A DNA stretch of 64,000 nucleotides, from positions 1,550,001-1,614,000 of the forward strand of contig CM061093.1 of assembly GCA_030770545.1 (NCBI GenBank), in the 5' to 3' direction. A program made the position numbers and the translations under genes. The notes under the pieces were generated by a model. The model saw nothing but the letters and a program-made list of their open reading frames with translations, ran no database searches and was not told where the DNA came from. The DNA is from Macropodus opercularis (Eukaryota; Chordata; Actinopteri; Anabantiformes; Osphronemidae). Shown here piece after piece: positions 1 through 9,733 of the stretch. Position 1 is the stretch's first letter. Each line of letters starts with the position of its first letter.

Positions 1-15
1 TGGTACAGGTTTGTC

Positions 16-134
16 GCTTACGGCCATACCACCTTCAACGTGCCTGATCTCATTCCAACTCGGAAGCCAGGCAAGGTAGGGCCTGGATAGTACTTGGACG
101 GGAGACCGCCTGGGAATACCAGGTGCTGTAAGCC
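16..134 (+). rRNA. 5S rRNA gene, copy 1
   Basis: Reference description: 119 nt, GCTTACGGCC to GCTGTAAGCC. The product is the 5S RNA of the large ribosomal subunit, made by RNA polymerase III with TFIIIA bound to the internal boxes. Ends pair as helix I; box A near AGCCAAGCAAGGTAG; box C near TGGACGGGAGACCGCCTG. Changes: c30t g41c a55g c72a. Long spacer follows. Confidence 0.96.
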
Positions 135-138
135 TTTT
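135..138 (+). terminator. RNA polymerase III terminator, reference example
   Basis: TTTT directly after the GCC end of copy 1, with a back-up T5 run at 145-149. Nearly every unit keeps the first T4; about half have T5 as back-up and the rest a second T4 in TTTTCTTTTC. Confidence 0.85.
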
Positions 139-205
139 CTGTTATTTTTCAACGCAAAATTGGGTGATTCTCCTTTTTGGTAACGCAGATGACCTTGATG
201 AGGTA

Positions 206-225
206 ACAGTCGTGACTGTCATGAC
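206..225. other. paired palindromes of the long spacer, reference example
   Basis: ACAGTC-GT-GACTGT (206-219, 6-bp arms, 2-bp loop) overlaps the perfect 8-bp palindrome GTCATGAC (218-225). The motif recurs in most long spacers. A common variant is GTGATGAC in place of the second palindrome. Confidence 0.8.
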
Positions 226-244
226 ATTCTGACGTTTTGTCGCC

Positions 245-275
245 TTCAAATGACGTAATGAGGTAACAATTTCTC
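245..275 (+). promoter_or_regulatory. 5S upstream leader, CRE-like class, reference example
   Basis: The 31 nt upstream of copy 2. It contains TGACGTAA at 251-258 (-25 to -18), close to a CRE/ATF site, then GAGGTAACAATT. It usually follows long spacers. A sister class has AGACATATTGAGG at the same place. A promoter role is inferred only from fixed distance and conservation; 5S transcription mainly uses internal boxes. Confidence 0.5.
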
Positions 276-394
276 GCTTACGGCCATACCACCTTCAACG
301 TGCCCGATCTCATTCGACCTCGGAAGCCAAGCAAGGTAGGGCCTGGCTAGTACTTTGACGGGAGACCGCCTAGGAATACCAGGTGCTGTAAGCC
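276..394 (+). rRNA. 5S rRNA gene, copy 2
   Basis: Changes: a43c g81t g97a (the last two in box C). Short. Confidence 0.95.
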
Positions 395-526
395 TTTTCT
401 GTTATTTTTCAACGCAACATTGGGTGATTCTCCATCTTGGTTACACATATGTCCTTGATGAGCAGATAATTGTGACAGTCTGACATATAGTCACCTTCAA
501 AAGATATAATGTGGTACAGGTTTGTC
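395..526 (+). other. short (132-nt) intergenic spacer, reference example
   Basis: Same opening T runs and GGTGATTCTCC segment as the long class. The middle reads CATATGTCCTTGATGAGCAGATA and lacks the dyad pair; it continues GTGACAGTCTGACATATAGTC. The leader before the gene at 527 carries TATAAT. Confidence 0.9.
496..526 (+). promoter_or_regulatory. 5S upstream leader, TATA-like class, reference example
   Basis: The 31 nt upstream of copy 3, with TATAAT at 505-510 (-22 to -17) followed by GTGGTACAGG. It usually follows short spacers. Another short-spacer class reads AGACATAATAAGG. Fish 5S repeats often have a TATA-like box near -28, so a role in start-site choice is plausible. Confidence 0.5.
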
Positions 527-645
527 GCTTACGGCCATACCACCTTCAACGTGCCTGATCTCATTCCAACTCGGAAGCCAGGCAAGGTAGGGCCTGGCTA
601 GTACTTGGACGGGAGACCGCCTGGGAATACCAGGTGCTGTAAGCC
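527..645 (+). rRNA. 5S rRNA gene, copy 3
   Basis: Changes: c30t g41c a55g. Long. Confidence 0.95.
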
Positions 646-786
646 TTTTCTGTTATTTTTCAACGCAACATTGGGTGATTCTCCTTTTTGGTAACGCAGA
701 TGACCTTGATGAGGTAACAGTCGTGACTGTCATGACATTCTGACGTTTTGTCGCCTTCAAATGACGTAATGAGGTAACAATTTCTC

Positions 787-905
787 GCTGACCGCCATAC
801 CACCTTCAACATGCCCGATCTCATTTGAACTCGGAAGCCAAGCAAGGTAGGGCCTGGCTAGTACTTGGACGGGAGACCGCCTGGGAATTCCAGGTGCTGT
901 AAGCC
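787..905 (+). rRNA. 5S rRNA gene, copy 4 (GCTGACCG variant)
   Basis: Changes: t4g g7c g25a c40t a103t. The 4-115 pair of helix I is lost. One of six copies with this exact set. Short. Confidence 0.9.
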
Positions 906-1037
906 TTTTCTTTTCTCTTTCAACGCAACATTGGGTGATTCTCCATCTTGGTTACACATATGTCCTTGATGAGCAGATAATTGTGACATTCTGACGTGTT
1001 GTCGCCTTCAAATGACGTAATGAGGTAACAATTTCTC

Positions 1038-1156
1038 GCTTACGGCCATACCACCTTCAACGTGCCCGATCTCATTCGACCTCGGAAGCCAAGCAAGGTA
1101 GGGCCTGGCTAGTACTTGGACGGGAGACCGCCTGGGAATACCAGGTGCTGTAAGCC
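1038..1156 (+). rRNA. 5S rRNA gene, copy 5
   Basis: Change: a43c only, the second major allele. Short. Confidence 0.96.
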
Positions 1157-1288
1157 TTTTCTGTTATTTTTCAACGCAACATTGGGTGATTCTCCATCTT
1201 GGTTACACATATGTCCTTGATGAGCAGATAATTGTGACAGTCTGACATATAGTCACCTTCAAAAGATATAATGTGGTACAGGTTTGTC

Positions 1289-1407
1289 GCTTACGGCCAT
1301 ACCACCTTCAACGTGCCTGATCTCATTCCAACTCGGAAGCCAGGCAAGGTAGGGCCTGGATAGTACTTGGACGGGAGACCGCCTGGGAATACCAGGTGCT
1401 GTAAGCC
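1289..1407 (+). rRNA. 5S rRNA gene, copy 6
   Basis: Changes: c30t g41c a55g c72a, as copy 1. Long. Confidence 0.95.
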
Positions 1408-1548
1408 TTTTCTGTTATTTTTCAACGCAAAATTGGGTGATTCTCCTTTTTGGTAACGCAGATGACCTTGATGAGGTAACAGTCGTGACTGTCATGACAT
1501 TCTGACGTTTTGTCGCCTTCAAATGACGTAATGAGGTAACAATTTCTC

Positions 1549-1667
1549 GCTTACGGCCATACCACCTTCAACGTGCCCGATCTCATTCGACCTCGGAAGC
1601 CAAGCAAGGTAGGGCCTGGCTAGTACTTTGACGGGAGACCGCCTAGGAATACCAGGTGCTGTAAGCC
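1549..1667 (+). rRNA. 5S rRNA gene, copy 7
   Basis: Changes: a43c g81t g97a, as copy 2. Short. Confidence 0.95.
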
Positions 1668-1799
1668 TTTTCTGTTATTTTTCAACGCAACATTGGGTGA
1701 TTCTCCATCTTGGTTACACATATGTCCTTGATGAGCAGATAATTGTGACAGTCTGACATATAGTCACCTTCAAAAGATATAATGTGGTACAGGTTTGTC

Positions 1800-1918
1800 G
1801 CTTACGGCCATACCACCTTCAATGTGCCTGATCTCATTCCAACTCGGAAGCCAGGCAAGGTAGGGCCTGGCTAGTACTTGGACGGGAGACCGCCTGGGAA
1901 TACCAGGTGCTGTAAGCC
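1800..1918 (+). rRNA. 5S rRNA gene, copy 8
   Basis: Changes: c24t c30t g41c a55g. Long. Confidence 0.95.
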
Positions 1919-2059
1919 TTTTCTGTTATTTTTCAACGCAACATTGGGTGATTCTCCTTTTTGGTAACGCAGATGACCTTGATGAGGTAACAGTCGTGAC
2001 TGTCATGACATTCTGACGTTTTGTCGCCTTCAAATGACGTAATGAGGTAACAATTTCTC

Positions 2060-2178
2060 GCTTACGGCCATACCACCTTCAACGTGCCTGATCTCATTCG
2101 AACTCGGAAGCCAAGCAAGGTAGGGCCTGCCTAGTACTTGGACGTGAGACCGCCTGGGAATACCAGGTGCTGTAAGCC
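2060..2178 (+). rRNA. 5S rRNA gene, copy 9
   Basis: Changes: c30t g71c g86t (g86t in box C). Related to copies 208 and 225. Long. Confidence 0.94.
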
Positions 2179-2319
2179 TTTTCTTTTCTCTTTCAACGCA
2201 ACATTGGGTTATTCTCCATCTTGGTTACACAGATGACCTATATGAGGTAACAGTCGTGACTGTCATGACATTCTGACGTGTTGTCGCCTTCAAATGACGT
2301 AATGAGGTAACAATTTCTC

Positions 2320-2438
2320 GCTGACCGCCATACCACCTTCAACATGCCCGATCTCATTTGAACTCGGAAGCCAAGCAAGGTAGGGCCTGGCTAGTACTTG
2401 GACGGGAGACCGCCTGGGAATTCCAGGTGCTGTAAGCC
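2320..2438 (+). rRNA. 5S rRNA gene, copy 10 (GCTGACCG variant)
   Basis: Changes: t4g g7c g25a c40t a103t. Short. Confidence 0.9.
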
Positions 2439-2570
2439 TTTTCTTTTCTCTTTCAACGCAACATTGGGTGATTCTCCATCTTGGTTACACATATGTCCTT
2501 GATGAGCAGATAATTGTGACATTCTGACGTGTTGTCGCCTTCAAATGACGTAATGAGGTAACAATTTCTC

Positions 2571-2689
2571 GCTTACGGCCATACCACCTTCAACGTGCCC
2601 GATCTCATTCGACCTCGGAAGCCAAGCAAGGTAGGGCCTGGCTAGTACTTTGACGGGAGACCGCCTAGGAATACCAGGTGCTGTAAGCC
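2571..2689 (+). rRNA. 5S rRNA gene, copy 11
   Basis: First gene of block A. Changes: a43c g81t g97a. Short. Confidence 0.95.
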
Positions 2690-2821
2690 TTTTCTGTTAT
2701 TTTTCAACGCAACATTGGGTGATTCTCCATCTTGGTTACACATATGTCCTTGATGAGCAGATAATTGTGACAGTCTGACATATAGTCACCTTCAAAAGAT
2801 ATAATGTGGTACAGGTTTGTC

Positions 2822-2940
2822 GCTTACGGCCATACCACCTTCAACGTGCCTGATCTCATTCCAACTCGGAAGCCAGGCAAGGTAGGGCCTGGCTAGTACT
2901 TGGACGGGAGACCGCCTGGGAATACCAGGTGCTGTAAGCC
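2822..2940 (+). rRNA. 5S rRNA gene, copy 12
   Basis: Changes: c30t g41c a55g. Short. Confidence 0.95.
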
Positions 2941-3072
2941 TTTTCTTTTCTCTTTCAACGCAACATTGGGTGATTCTCCATCTTGGTTACACATATGTCC
3001 TTGATGAGCAGATAGTTGTGACAGTCTGACATATAGTCGCCTTCAAAAGACATAATAAGGTAACAATTTCTC

Positions 3073-3191
3073 GCTTACGGCCATACCACCTTCAACGTGC
3101 CCGATCTCATTCGAACTCGGAAGCCAAGCAAGGTAGGGCCTTGCTAGTACTTGGACGGGAGACCGCCTGGGAATTCCAGGTGTTGTAAGCC
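3073..3191 (+). rRNA. 5S rRNA gene, copy 13
   Basis: Changes: g70t a103t c111t. Long. Confidence 0.95.
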
Positions 3192-3332
3192 TTTTCTGTT
3201 ATTTTTCAACGCAACATTTGGTGATTCTCCATATTGGTTACACATATGACCTTGATGAGGTAACAGTCGTGACTGTCATGACATTCTGACGTGTTGTCAC
3301 CTTCAAATGACGTAATGAGGTAACAATTTCTC

Positions 3333-3451
3333 GCTTACGGCCATTCCACCTTCAACGTGCCCGATCTCATTCGAACTCGGAAGCCAAGCAAGGTAGGGCC
3401 TGGCTAGTACTTGGACGGGAGACCGCCTGGGAATTCCAGGTGCTGTAAGCC
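3333..3451 (+). rRNA. 5S rRNA gene, copy 14
   Basis: Changes: a13t a103t. Long. Confidence 0.95.
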
Positions 3452-3592
3452 TTTTCTGTTATTTTTCAACGCAACATTTGGTGATACTCCATATTGGTTA
3501 CACAGATGACCTTGATGAGGTAACAGTCGTGACTGTGATGACATTCTGACGTGTTGTCGCCTTCAAAAGACATATTGAGGTAACAACTTGTC

Positions 3593-3711
3593 GCTTACGG
3601 CCATACCACCTTCAACGTGCCCGATCTCATTCGACCTCGGAAGCCAAGCAAGGTAGGGCCTGGCTAGTACTTGGACGGGAGACCGCCTGGGAATACCAGG
3701 TGCTGTAAGCC
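3593..3711 (+). rRNA. 5S rRNA gene, copy 15
   Basis: Change: a43c only. Short. Confidence 0.96.
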
Positions 3712-3843
3712 TTTTCTTTTCTCTTTCAATGCAACATTGGGTGATTCTCCATCTTGGTTACACATATGTCATTGATGAGCAGATAGTTGTGACAGTCTGA
3801 CATATAGTCACCTTCAAAAGATATAATGTGGTACAGGTTTGTC

Positions 3844-3962
3844 GCTTATGGCCATACCACCTTCAACGTGCCCGATCTCATTCGAAGTCGGAAGCCAAGC
3901 AAGGTAGGGCCTGGCTAGTACTTGGACGGGAGACTGCCTGTGAACACCAGGTGCTGTAAGCC
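3844..3962 (+). rRNA. 5S rRNA gene, copy 16
   Basis: Changes: c6t c44g c92t g98t t102c. Long. Confidence 0.94.
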
Positions 3963-4103
3963 TTTTCTGTTATTTTTCAACGCAACATTGGGTGATTCTC
4001 CTTTTTGGTAACGCAGATGACCTTGATGAAGAAACAGTCGTGACTGTCATGACATTCTGACGTGTTGTCACCTTCAAATGACGTAATGAGGTAACAATTT
4101 CTC

Positions 4104-4222
4104 GCTAACGGCCATACCACCTTCAACGTGCCCGATCTCATTCGAACTCGGAAGCCAAGCAAGGTAGGGCCTGGCTAGTACTTGGACGCGAGACCGCCTG
4201 GGAATACCAGGTGCTGTAAGCC
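4104..4222 (+). rRNA. 5S rRNA gene, copy 17
   Basis: Changes: t4a (breaks the 4-115 pair) g86c. Short. Confidence 0.94.
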
Positions 4223-4354
4223 TTTTCTTTTCTCTTTCAACACAACATTGGGTGATTCTCCATCTTGGTTACACATATGTCCTTGATGAGCAGATAGTTG
4301 TGACAGTCTGACATATAGTCGCCTTCAAAAGACATAATAAGGTAACAATTTCTC

Positions 4355-4473
4355 GCTTACGGCCATACCACCTTCAACGTGCCCGATCTCATTCGACCTC
4401 GGAAGCCAACCAAGGTAGGGCCTGGCTAGTACTTGGACGGGAGACCGCCTGGGAATACCAGGTGCTGTAAGCC
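4355..4473 (+). rRNA. 5S rRNA gene, copy 18
   Basis: Changes: a43c g56c. Long. Confidence 0.95.
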
Positions 4474-4614
4474 TTTTCTTTTCTCTTTCAACGCAACATT
4501 GGGTGATTCTCCATCTTGGTTACACAGATGACATTGATGAGGTAACAGTCGTGACTGTCATGACATTCTGACGTGTTGTCGCCTTCAAAAGACATATTGA
4601 GGTAACAACTTGTC

Positions 4615-4733
4615 GCTTACGGCCATACCACCTTCAACGTGCCCGATCTCATTCGACCACGGAAGCCAAGCAAGGTAGGGCCTGGCTAGTACTTGGACGG
4701 GAGACCGCCTGGGAATACCAGGTGCTGTAAGCC
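4615..4733 (+). rRNA. 5S rRNA gene, copy 19
   Basis: Changes: a43c t45a. Short. Confidence 0.95.
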
Positions 4734-4865
4734 TTTTCTTTTCTCTTTCAACGCAACATTGGGTGATTCTCCATCTTGGTTACACATATGTCCTTGATGA
4801 GCAGATAGTTGTGACAGTCTGACATATAGTCACCTTCAAAAGATATAATGTGGTACAGGTTTGTC

Positions 4866-4984
4866 TCTTACGGCCATACCACCTTCAACGTGCCTGATCT
4901 CATTCGAACTCGGAAGCCAAGAAAAGTAGGGCCTGGCTAGTACTTGGACGGGAGACCGCCTGGGAATACCAGGTGCTGTAAGCC
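4866..4984 (+). rRNA. 5S rRNA gene, copy 20
   Basis: Changes: g1t c30t c57a g60a. The first base and the 18-60 pair of helix II are altered, so function is doubtful. Long. Confidence 0.9.
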
Positions 4985-5125
4985 TTTTCTGTTATTTTTC
5001 AACGCAACATTTGGTGATTCTCCATATTGGTTACACAGATGACCTTGATGAGGTAACAGTCGTGACTGTGATGACATTCTGACGTGTTGTCGCCTTCAAA
5101 AGACATATTGAGGTAACAACTAGTC

Positions 5126-5244
5126 GCTTACGGCCATACCACCTTCAACGTGCCCGATCTCATTCGACCTCGGAAGCCAAGCAAGGTAGGGCCTGGCTAG
5201 TACTTGGACGGGAGACCGCCTGGGAATACCAGGTGCTGTAAGCC
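5126..5244 (+). rRNA. 5S rRNA gene, copy 21
   Basis: Change: a43c only. Short. Confidence 0.96.
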
Positions 5245-5376
5245 TTTTCTTTTCTCTTTCAATGCAACATTGGGTGATTCTCCATCTTGGTTACACATAT
5301 GTCATTGATGAGCAGATAGTTGTGACAGTCTGACATATAGTCACCTTCAAAAGATATAATGTGGTACAGGTTTGTC

Positions 5377-5495
5377 GCTTATGGCCATACCACCTTCAAC
5401 GTGCCCGATCTCATTCGAACTCGGAAGCCAAGCAAGGTAGGGCCTGCCTAGTACTTGGACGGGAGACTGCCTGGGAATACCAGGTGCTGTAAGCC
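5377..5495 (+). rRNA. 5S rRNA gene, copy 22
   Basis: Changes: c6t g71c c92t. Long. Confidence 0.95.
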
Positions 5496-5636
5496 TTTTC
5501 TGTTATTTTTCAACGCAACATTGGGTGATTCTCCTTTTTGGTAACGCAGATGACCTTGATGAAGTAACAGTCGTGACTGTCATGACATTCTGACGTGTTG
5601 TCGCCTTCAAATGACGTAATGAGGTAACAATTTGTC

Positions 5637-5755
5637 GCTTACGGCCATACCACCTTCAACGTGCCCGATCTCATTCGACCTCGGAAGCCAAGCAAGGTAG
5701 GGCCTGGCTAGTACTTGGACGGGAGACCGCCTGGGAATACCAGGTGCTGTAAGCC
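5637..5755 (+). rRNA. 5S rRNA gene, copy 23
   Basis: Change: a43c only. Long. Confidence 0.96.
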
Positions 5756-5896
5756 TTTTCTTTTCTCTTTCAACGCAACATTTGGTGATTCTCCTTTTTG
5801 GATACACAGATGACCTTGATGAGGTAACAGTCGTGACTGTCATGACATTCTGACGTGTTGTCGCCTTCAAAAGACATATTGAGGTAACAATTTGTC

Positions 5897-6015
5897 GCTT
5901 ACGGCCATACCACCTTCAACGTGCTCGATCTCATTTGAACTCTGAAGCCAAGCAAGGTAGGGCCTGGCTAGTACTTGGATGGGAGACCGCCTGTGAATAC
6001 CAGGTGCTGTAAGCC
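5897..6015 (+). rRNA. 5S rRNA gene, copy 24
   Basis: Changes: c29t c40t g47t c84t g98t. Long. Confidence 0.94.
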
Positions 6016-6156
6016 TTTTCTTTTCTCTTTCAACGCAACATTGGGTGATTCTCCATCTTGGTTACACAGATGACATTGATGAGGTAACAGTCGTGACTGT
6101 CATGACATTTTGACGTGTTGTCGCCTTCAAATGACGTAATGAGGTAGCAATTTCTC

Positions 6157-6275
6157 GCTTACGGCCATACCACCTTCAACGTGCCCGATCTCATTCGACC
6201 TCGGAAGTCAATCAAGGTAGGGCCTGGCTAGTACTTGGAGGGGAGACCGCCTGGGAATACCAGGTGCTGTAAGCC
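6157..6275 (+). rRNA. 5S rRNA gene, copy 25
   Basis: Changes: a43c c52t g56t c84g. Long. Confidence 0.94.
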
Positions 6276-6416
6276 TTTTCTTTTCTCTTTCAACGCAACA
6301 TTGGGTGATTCTCCATCTTGGTTACACAGATGACATTGATGAGGTAACAGTCGTGACTGTCATGACATTCTGACGTGTTGTCGCCTTCAAAAGACATATT
6401 GAGGTAACAATTTGTC

Positions 6417-6535
6417 GCTTACGGCCATACCACCTTCAACGTGCTCGATCTCATTTGAACTCTGAAGCCAAGCAAGGTAGGGCCTGGCTAGTACTTGGAT
6501 GGGAGACCGCCTGTGAATACCAGGTGCTGTAAGCC
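6417..6535 (+). rRNA. 5S rRNA gene, copy 26
   Basis: Changes: c29t c40t g47t c84t g98t, as copy 24. Short. Confidence 0.94.
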
Positions 6536-6667
6536 TTTTCTTTTCTCTTTCAACGCAACATTGGGTGATTCTCCATCTTGGGTACACATATGTCCTTGAT
6601 GAGCAGATAGTTGTGACAGTCTGACATATAGTCGCCTTCAAAAGATATAATGTGGTACAGGTTTGTC

Positions 6668-6786
6668 GCTTATGGCCATACCACCTTCAACGTGCCCGAT
6701 CTCATTCGAACTCGGAAGCCAAGCAAGGTAGGGCCTGGCTAGTACTTGGACGGGAGACTGCCTGGGAATACCAGGTGCTGTAAGCC
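6668..6786 (+). rRNA. 5S rRNA gene, copy 27
   Basis: Changes: c6t c92t. Long. Confidence 0.95.
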
Positions 6787-6927
6787 TTTTCTGTTATTTT
6801 TCAACGCAACATTAGGTGATTCTCCTTTTTAGTAACGCAGATGACCTTGATGAGGTAACAGTTGTGACTGTCATGACATTCTGACGTGTTGTCGCCTTCA
6901 AATGACGTAATGAGGTAACAATTTCTC

Positions 6928-7046
6928 GCTTACGGCCATACCACCTTCAACGTGCCCGATCTCATTCGACCTCGGAAGCCAATCAAGGTAGGGCCTGGCT
7001 AGTACTTGGACGGGAGACCGCCTGGGAATACCAGGTGCTGTAAGCC
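6928..7046 (+). rRNA. 5S rRNA gene, copy 28
   Basis: Changes: a43c g56t. Short. Confidence 0.95.
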
Positions 7047-7178
7047 TTTTCTTTTCTTTTTCAACGCAACATTGGGTGATTCTCCATCTTGGTTACACAT
7101 ATGTCCTTGATGAGCAGATAGTAGTGACAGTCTGACATATAGTCGCCTTCAAAAGATATAATGTGGTACAAGTTTGTC

Positions 7179-7297
7179 GCTTACGGCCATACCACCTTCA
7201 ACGTGCCCGATCTCATTCGAACTCGGAAGCCGGGCAAGGTAGGGCCTGGCTAGTACTTGGACGGGTGACCGCCTGGGAATACCAGGTGCTGTAAGCC
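7179..7297 (+). rRNA. 5S rRNA gene, copy 29
   Basis: Changes: a54g a55g a88t. The first T run is broken to TCTT, leaving the next T4 as terminator. Short. Confidence 0.94.
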
Positions 7298-7429
7298 TCT
7301 TCTTTTCTCTTTCAATGAAACATTGGGTGATTCTCCATCTTGGTTACATATATGTCATTGATGAGCAGATAGTTGTGACAGTCTGACATATAGTCACCTT
7401 CAAAAGATATAATGTGGTACAGGTTTGTC

Positions 7430-7548
7430 GCTTACGGCCATACCACCTTCAACGTGCCCGATCTCATTCGAACTCGGAAGCCAAGCAAGGTAGGGCCTGG
7501 CTAGTACTTGGACGGGAGACCGCCTGGGAATACCACGTGCTGTAAGCC
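7430..7548 (+). rRNA. 5S rRNA gene, copy 30
   Basis: Change: g107c. Last gene of block A copy 1. Long. Confidence 0.95.
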
Positions 7549-7689
7549 TTTTCTTTTCTCTTTCAACGCAACATTGGGTGATTCTCCATCTTGGTTACAC
7601 AGATGACATTGATGAGGTAACAGTCGTGACTGTCATGACATTCTGACGTGTTGTCGCCTTCAAATGACGTAATGAGGTAACAATTACTT

Positions 7690-7808
7690 GCTTACGGCCA
7701 TACCACCTTCAACGTGCCCGATCTCATTCGACCTCGGAAGCCAAGCAAGGTAGGGCCTGGCTAGTACTTGGACGGGAGACCGCCTGGGAATACCAGGTGC
7801 TGTAAGCC
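7690..7808 (+). rRNA. 5S rRNA gene, copy 31
   Basis: Change: a43c only. This and the next two genes match copies 5-7 at an offset of 6652 bp. Short. Confidence 0.96.
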
Positions 7809-7940
7809 TTTTCTGTTATTTTTCAACGCAACATTGGGTGATTCTCCATCTTGGTTACACATATGTCCTTGATGAGCAGATAATTGTGACAGTCTGACAT
7901 ATAGTCACCTTCAAAAGATATAATGTGGTACAGGTTTGTC

Positions 7941-8059
7941 GCTTACGGCCATACCACCTTCAACGTGCCTGATCTCATTCCAACTCGGAAGCCAGGCAAG
8001 GTAGGGCCTGGATAGTACTTGGACGGGAGACCGCCTGGGAATACCAGGTGCTGTAAGCC
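7941..8059 (+). rRNA. 5S rRNA gene, copy 32
   Basis: Changes: c30t g41c a55g c72a. Long. Confidence 0.95.
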
Positions 8060-8200
8060 TTTTCTGTTATTTTTCAACGCAAAATTGGGTGATTCTCCTT
8101 TTTGGTAACGCAGATGACCTTGATGAGGTAACAGTCGTGACTGTCATGACATTCTGACGTTTTGTCGCCTTCAAATGACGTAATGAGGTAACAATTTCTC

Positions 8201-8319
8201 GCTTACGGCCATACCACCTTCAACGTGCCCGATCTCATTCGACCTCGGAAGCCAAGCAAGGTAGGGCCTGGCTAGTACTTTGACGGGAGACCGCCTAGGA
8301 ATACCAGGTGCTGTAAGCC
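8201..8319 (+). rRNA. 5S rRNA gene, copy 33
   Basis: Block A twin of copy 11. Changes: a43c g81t g97a. Short. Confidence 0.95.
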
Positions 8320-8451
8320 TTTTCTGTTATTTTTCAACGCAACATTGGGTGATTCTCCATCTTGGTTACACATATGTCCTTGATGAGCAGATAATTGTGA
8401 CAGTCTGACATATAGTCACCTTCAAAAGATATAATGTGGTACAGGTTTGTC

Positions 8452-8570
8452 GCTTACGGCCATACCACCTTCAACGTGCCTGATCTCATTCCAACTCGGA
8501 AGCCAGGCAAGGTAGGGCCTGGCTAGTACTTGGACGGGAGACCGCCTGGGAATACCAGGTGCTGTAAGCC
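8452..8570 (+). rRNA. 5S rRNA gene, copy 34
   Basis: Twin of copy 12. Changes: c30t g41c a55g. Short. Confidence 0.95.
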
Positions 8571-8702
8571 TTTTCTTTTCTCTTTCAACGCAACATTGGG
8601 TGATTCTCCATCTTGGTTACACATATGTCCTTGATGAGCAGATAGTTGTGACAGTCTGACATATAGTCGCCTTCAAAAGACATAATAAGGTAACAATTTC
8701 TC

Positions 8703-8821
8703 GCTTACGGCCATACCACCTTCAACGTGCCCGATCTCATTCGAACTCGGAAGCCAAGCAAGGTAGGGCCTTGCTAGTACTTGGACGGGAGACCGCCTGG
8801 GAATTCCAGGTGTTGTAAGCC
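8703..8821 (+). rRNA. 5S rRNA gene, copy 35
   Basis: Twin of copy 13. Changes: g70t a103t c111t. Long. Confidence 0.95.
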
Positions 8822-8962
8822 TTTTCTGTTATTTTTCAACGCAACATTTGGTGATTCTCCATATTGGTTACACATATGACCTTGATGAGGTAACAGTCGT
8901 GACTGTCATGACATTCTGACGTGTTGTCACCTTCAAATGACGTAATGAGGTAACAATTTCTC

Positions 8963-9081
8963 GCTTACGGCCATTCCACCTTCAACGTGCCCGATCTCAT
9001 TCGAACTCGGAAGCCAAGCAAGGTAGGGCCTGGCTAGTACTTGGACGGGAGACCGCCTGGGAATTCCAGGTGCTGTAAGCC
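8963..9081 (+). rRNA. 5S rRNA gene, copy 36
   Basis: Twin of copy 14. Changes: a13t a103t. Long. Confidence 0.95.
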
Positions 9082-9222
9082 TTTTCTGTTATTTTTCAAC
9101 GCAACATTTGGTGATACTCCATATTGGTTACACAGATGACCTTGATGAGGTAACAGTCGTGACTGTGATGACATTCTGACGTGTTGTCGCCTTCAAAAGA
9201 CATATTGAGGTAACAACTTGTC

Positions 9223-9341
9223 GCTTACGGCCATACCACCTTCAACGTGCCCGATCTCATTCGACCTCGGAAGCCAAGCAAGGTAGGGCCTGGCTAGTAC
9301 TTGGACGGGAGACCGCCTGGGAATACCAGGTGCTGTAAGCC
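9223..9341 (+). rRNA. 5S rRNA gene, copy 37
   Basis: Twin of copy 15. Change: a43c. Short. Confidence 0.96.
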
Positions 9342-9473
9342 TTTTCTTTTCTCTTTCAATGCAACATTGGGTGATTCTCCATCTTGGTTACACATATGTC
9401 ATTGATGAGCAGATAGTTGTGACAGTCTGACATATAGTCACCTTCAAAAGATATAATGTGGTACAGGTTTGTC

Positions 9474-9592
9474 GCTTATGGCCATACCACCTTCAACGTG
9501 CCCGATCTCATTCGAAGTCGGAAGCCAAGCAAGGTAGGGCCTGGCTAGTACTTGGACGGGAGACTGCCTGTGAACACCAGGTGCTGTAAGCC
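9474..9592 (+). rRNA. 5S rRNA gene, copy 38
   Basis: Twin of copy 16. Changes: c6t c44g c92t g98t t102c. Long. Confidence 0.94.
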
Positions 9593-9733
9593 TTTTCTGT
9601 TATTTTTCAACGCAACATTGGGTGATTCTCCTTTTTGGTAACGCAGATGACCTTGATGAAGAAACAGTCGTGACTGTCATGACATTCTGACGTGTTGTCA
9701 CCTTCAAATGACGTAATGAGGTAACAATTTCTC

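Larger units (their letters stand above)
135..275 (+). other. long (141-nt) intergenic spacer, reference example
   Basis: First long spacer. It begins TTTT (135-138), followed by a T5 run (145-149), then the shared GGTGATTCTCC segment. Next come the adjacent dyads ACAGTCGTGACTGT (206-219) and GTCATGAC (218-225), then CTGACG, and a 31-nt leader before the gene at 276. Long spacers exceed short ones by 9 nt within the dyad region. An alternative start of the spacer reads TTTTCTTTTCTCTTTC instead of TTTTCTGTTATTTTTC; both forms occur with both spacer lengths. Confidence 0.9.
2535..7685 (+). repeat. large duplicated block A, copy 1
   Basis: About 5.15 kb holding 5S copies 11-30. Repeats at an offset of 5630 bp (5631 after copy 40's extra A). 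The same variants occur in the same order, for example c6t-c44g-c92t-g98t-t102c followed by t4a-g86c. Confidence 0.93.
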
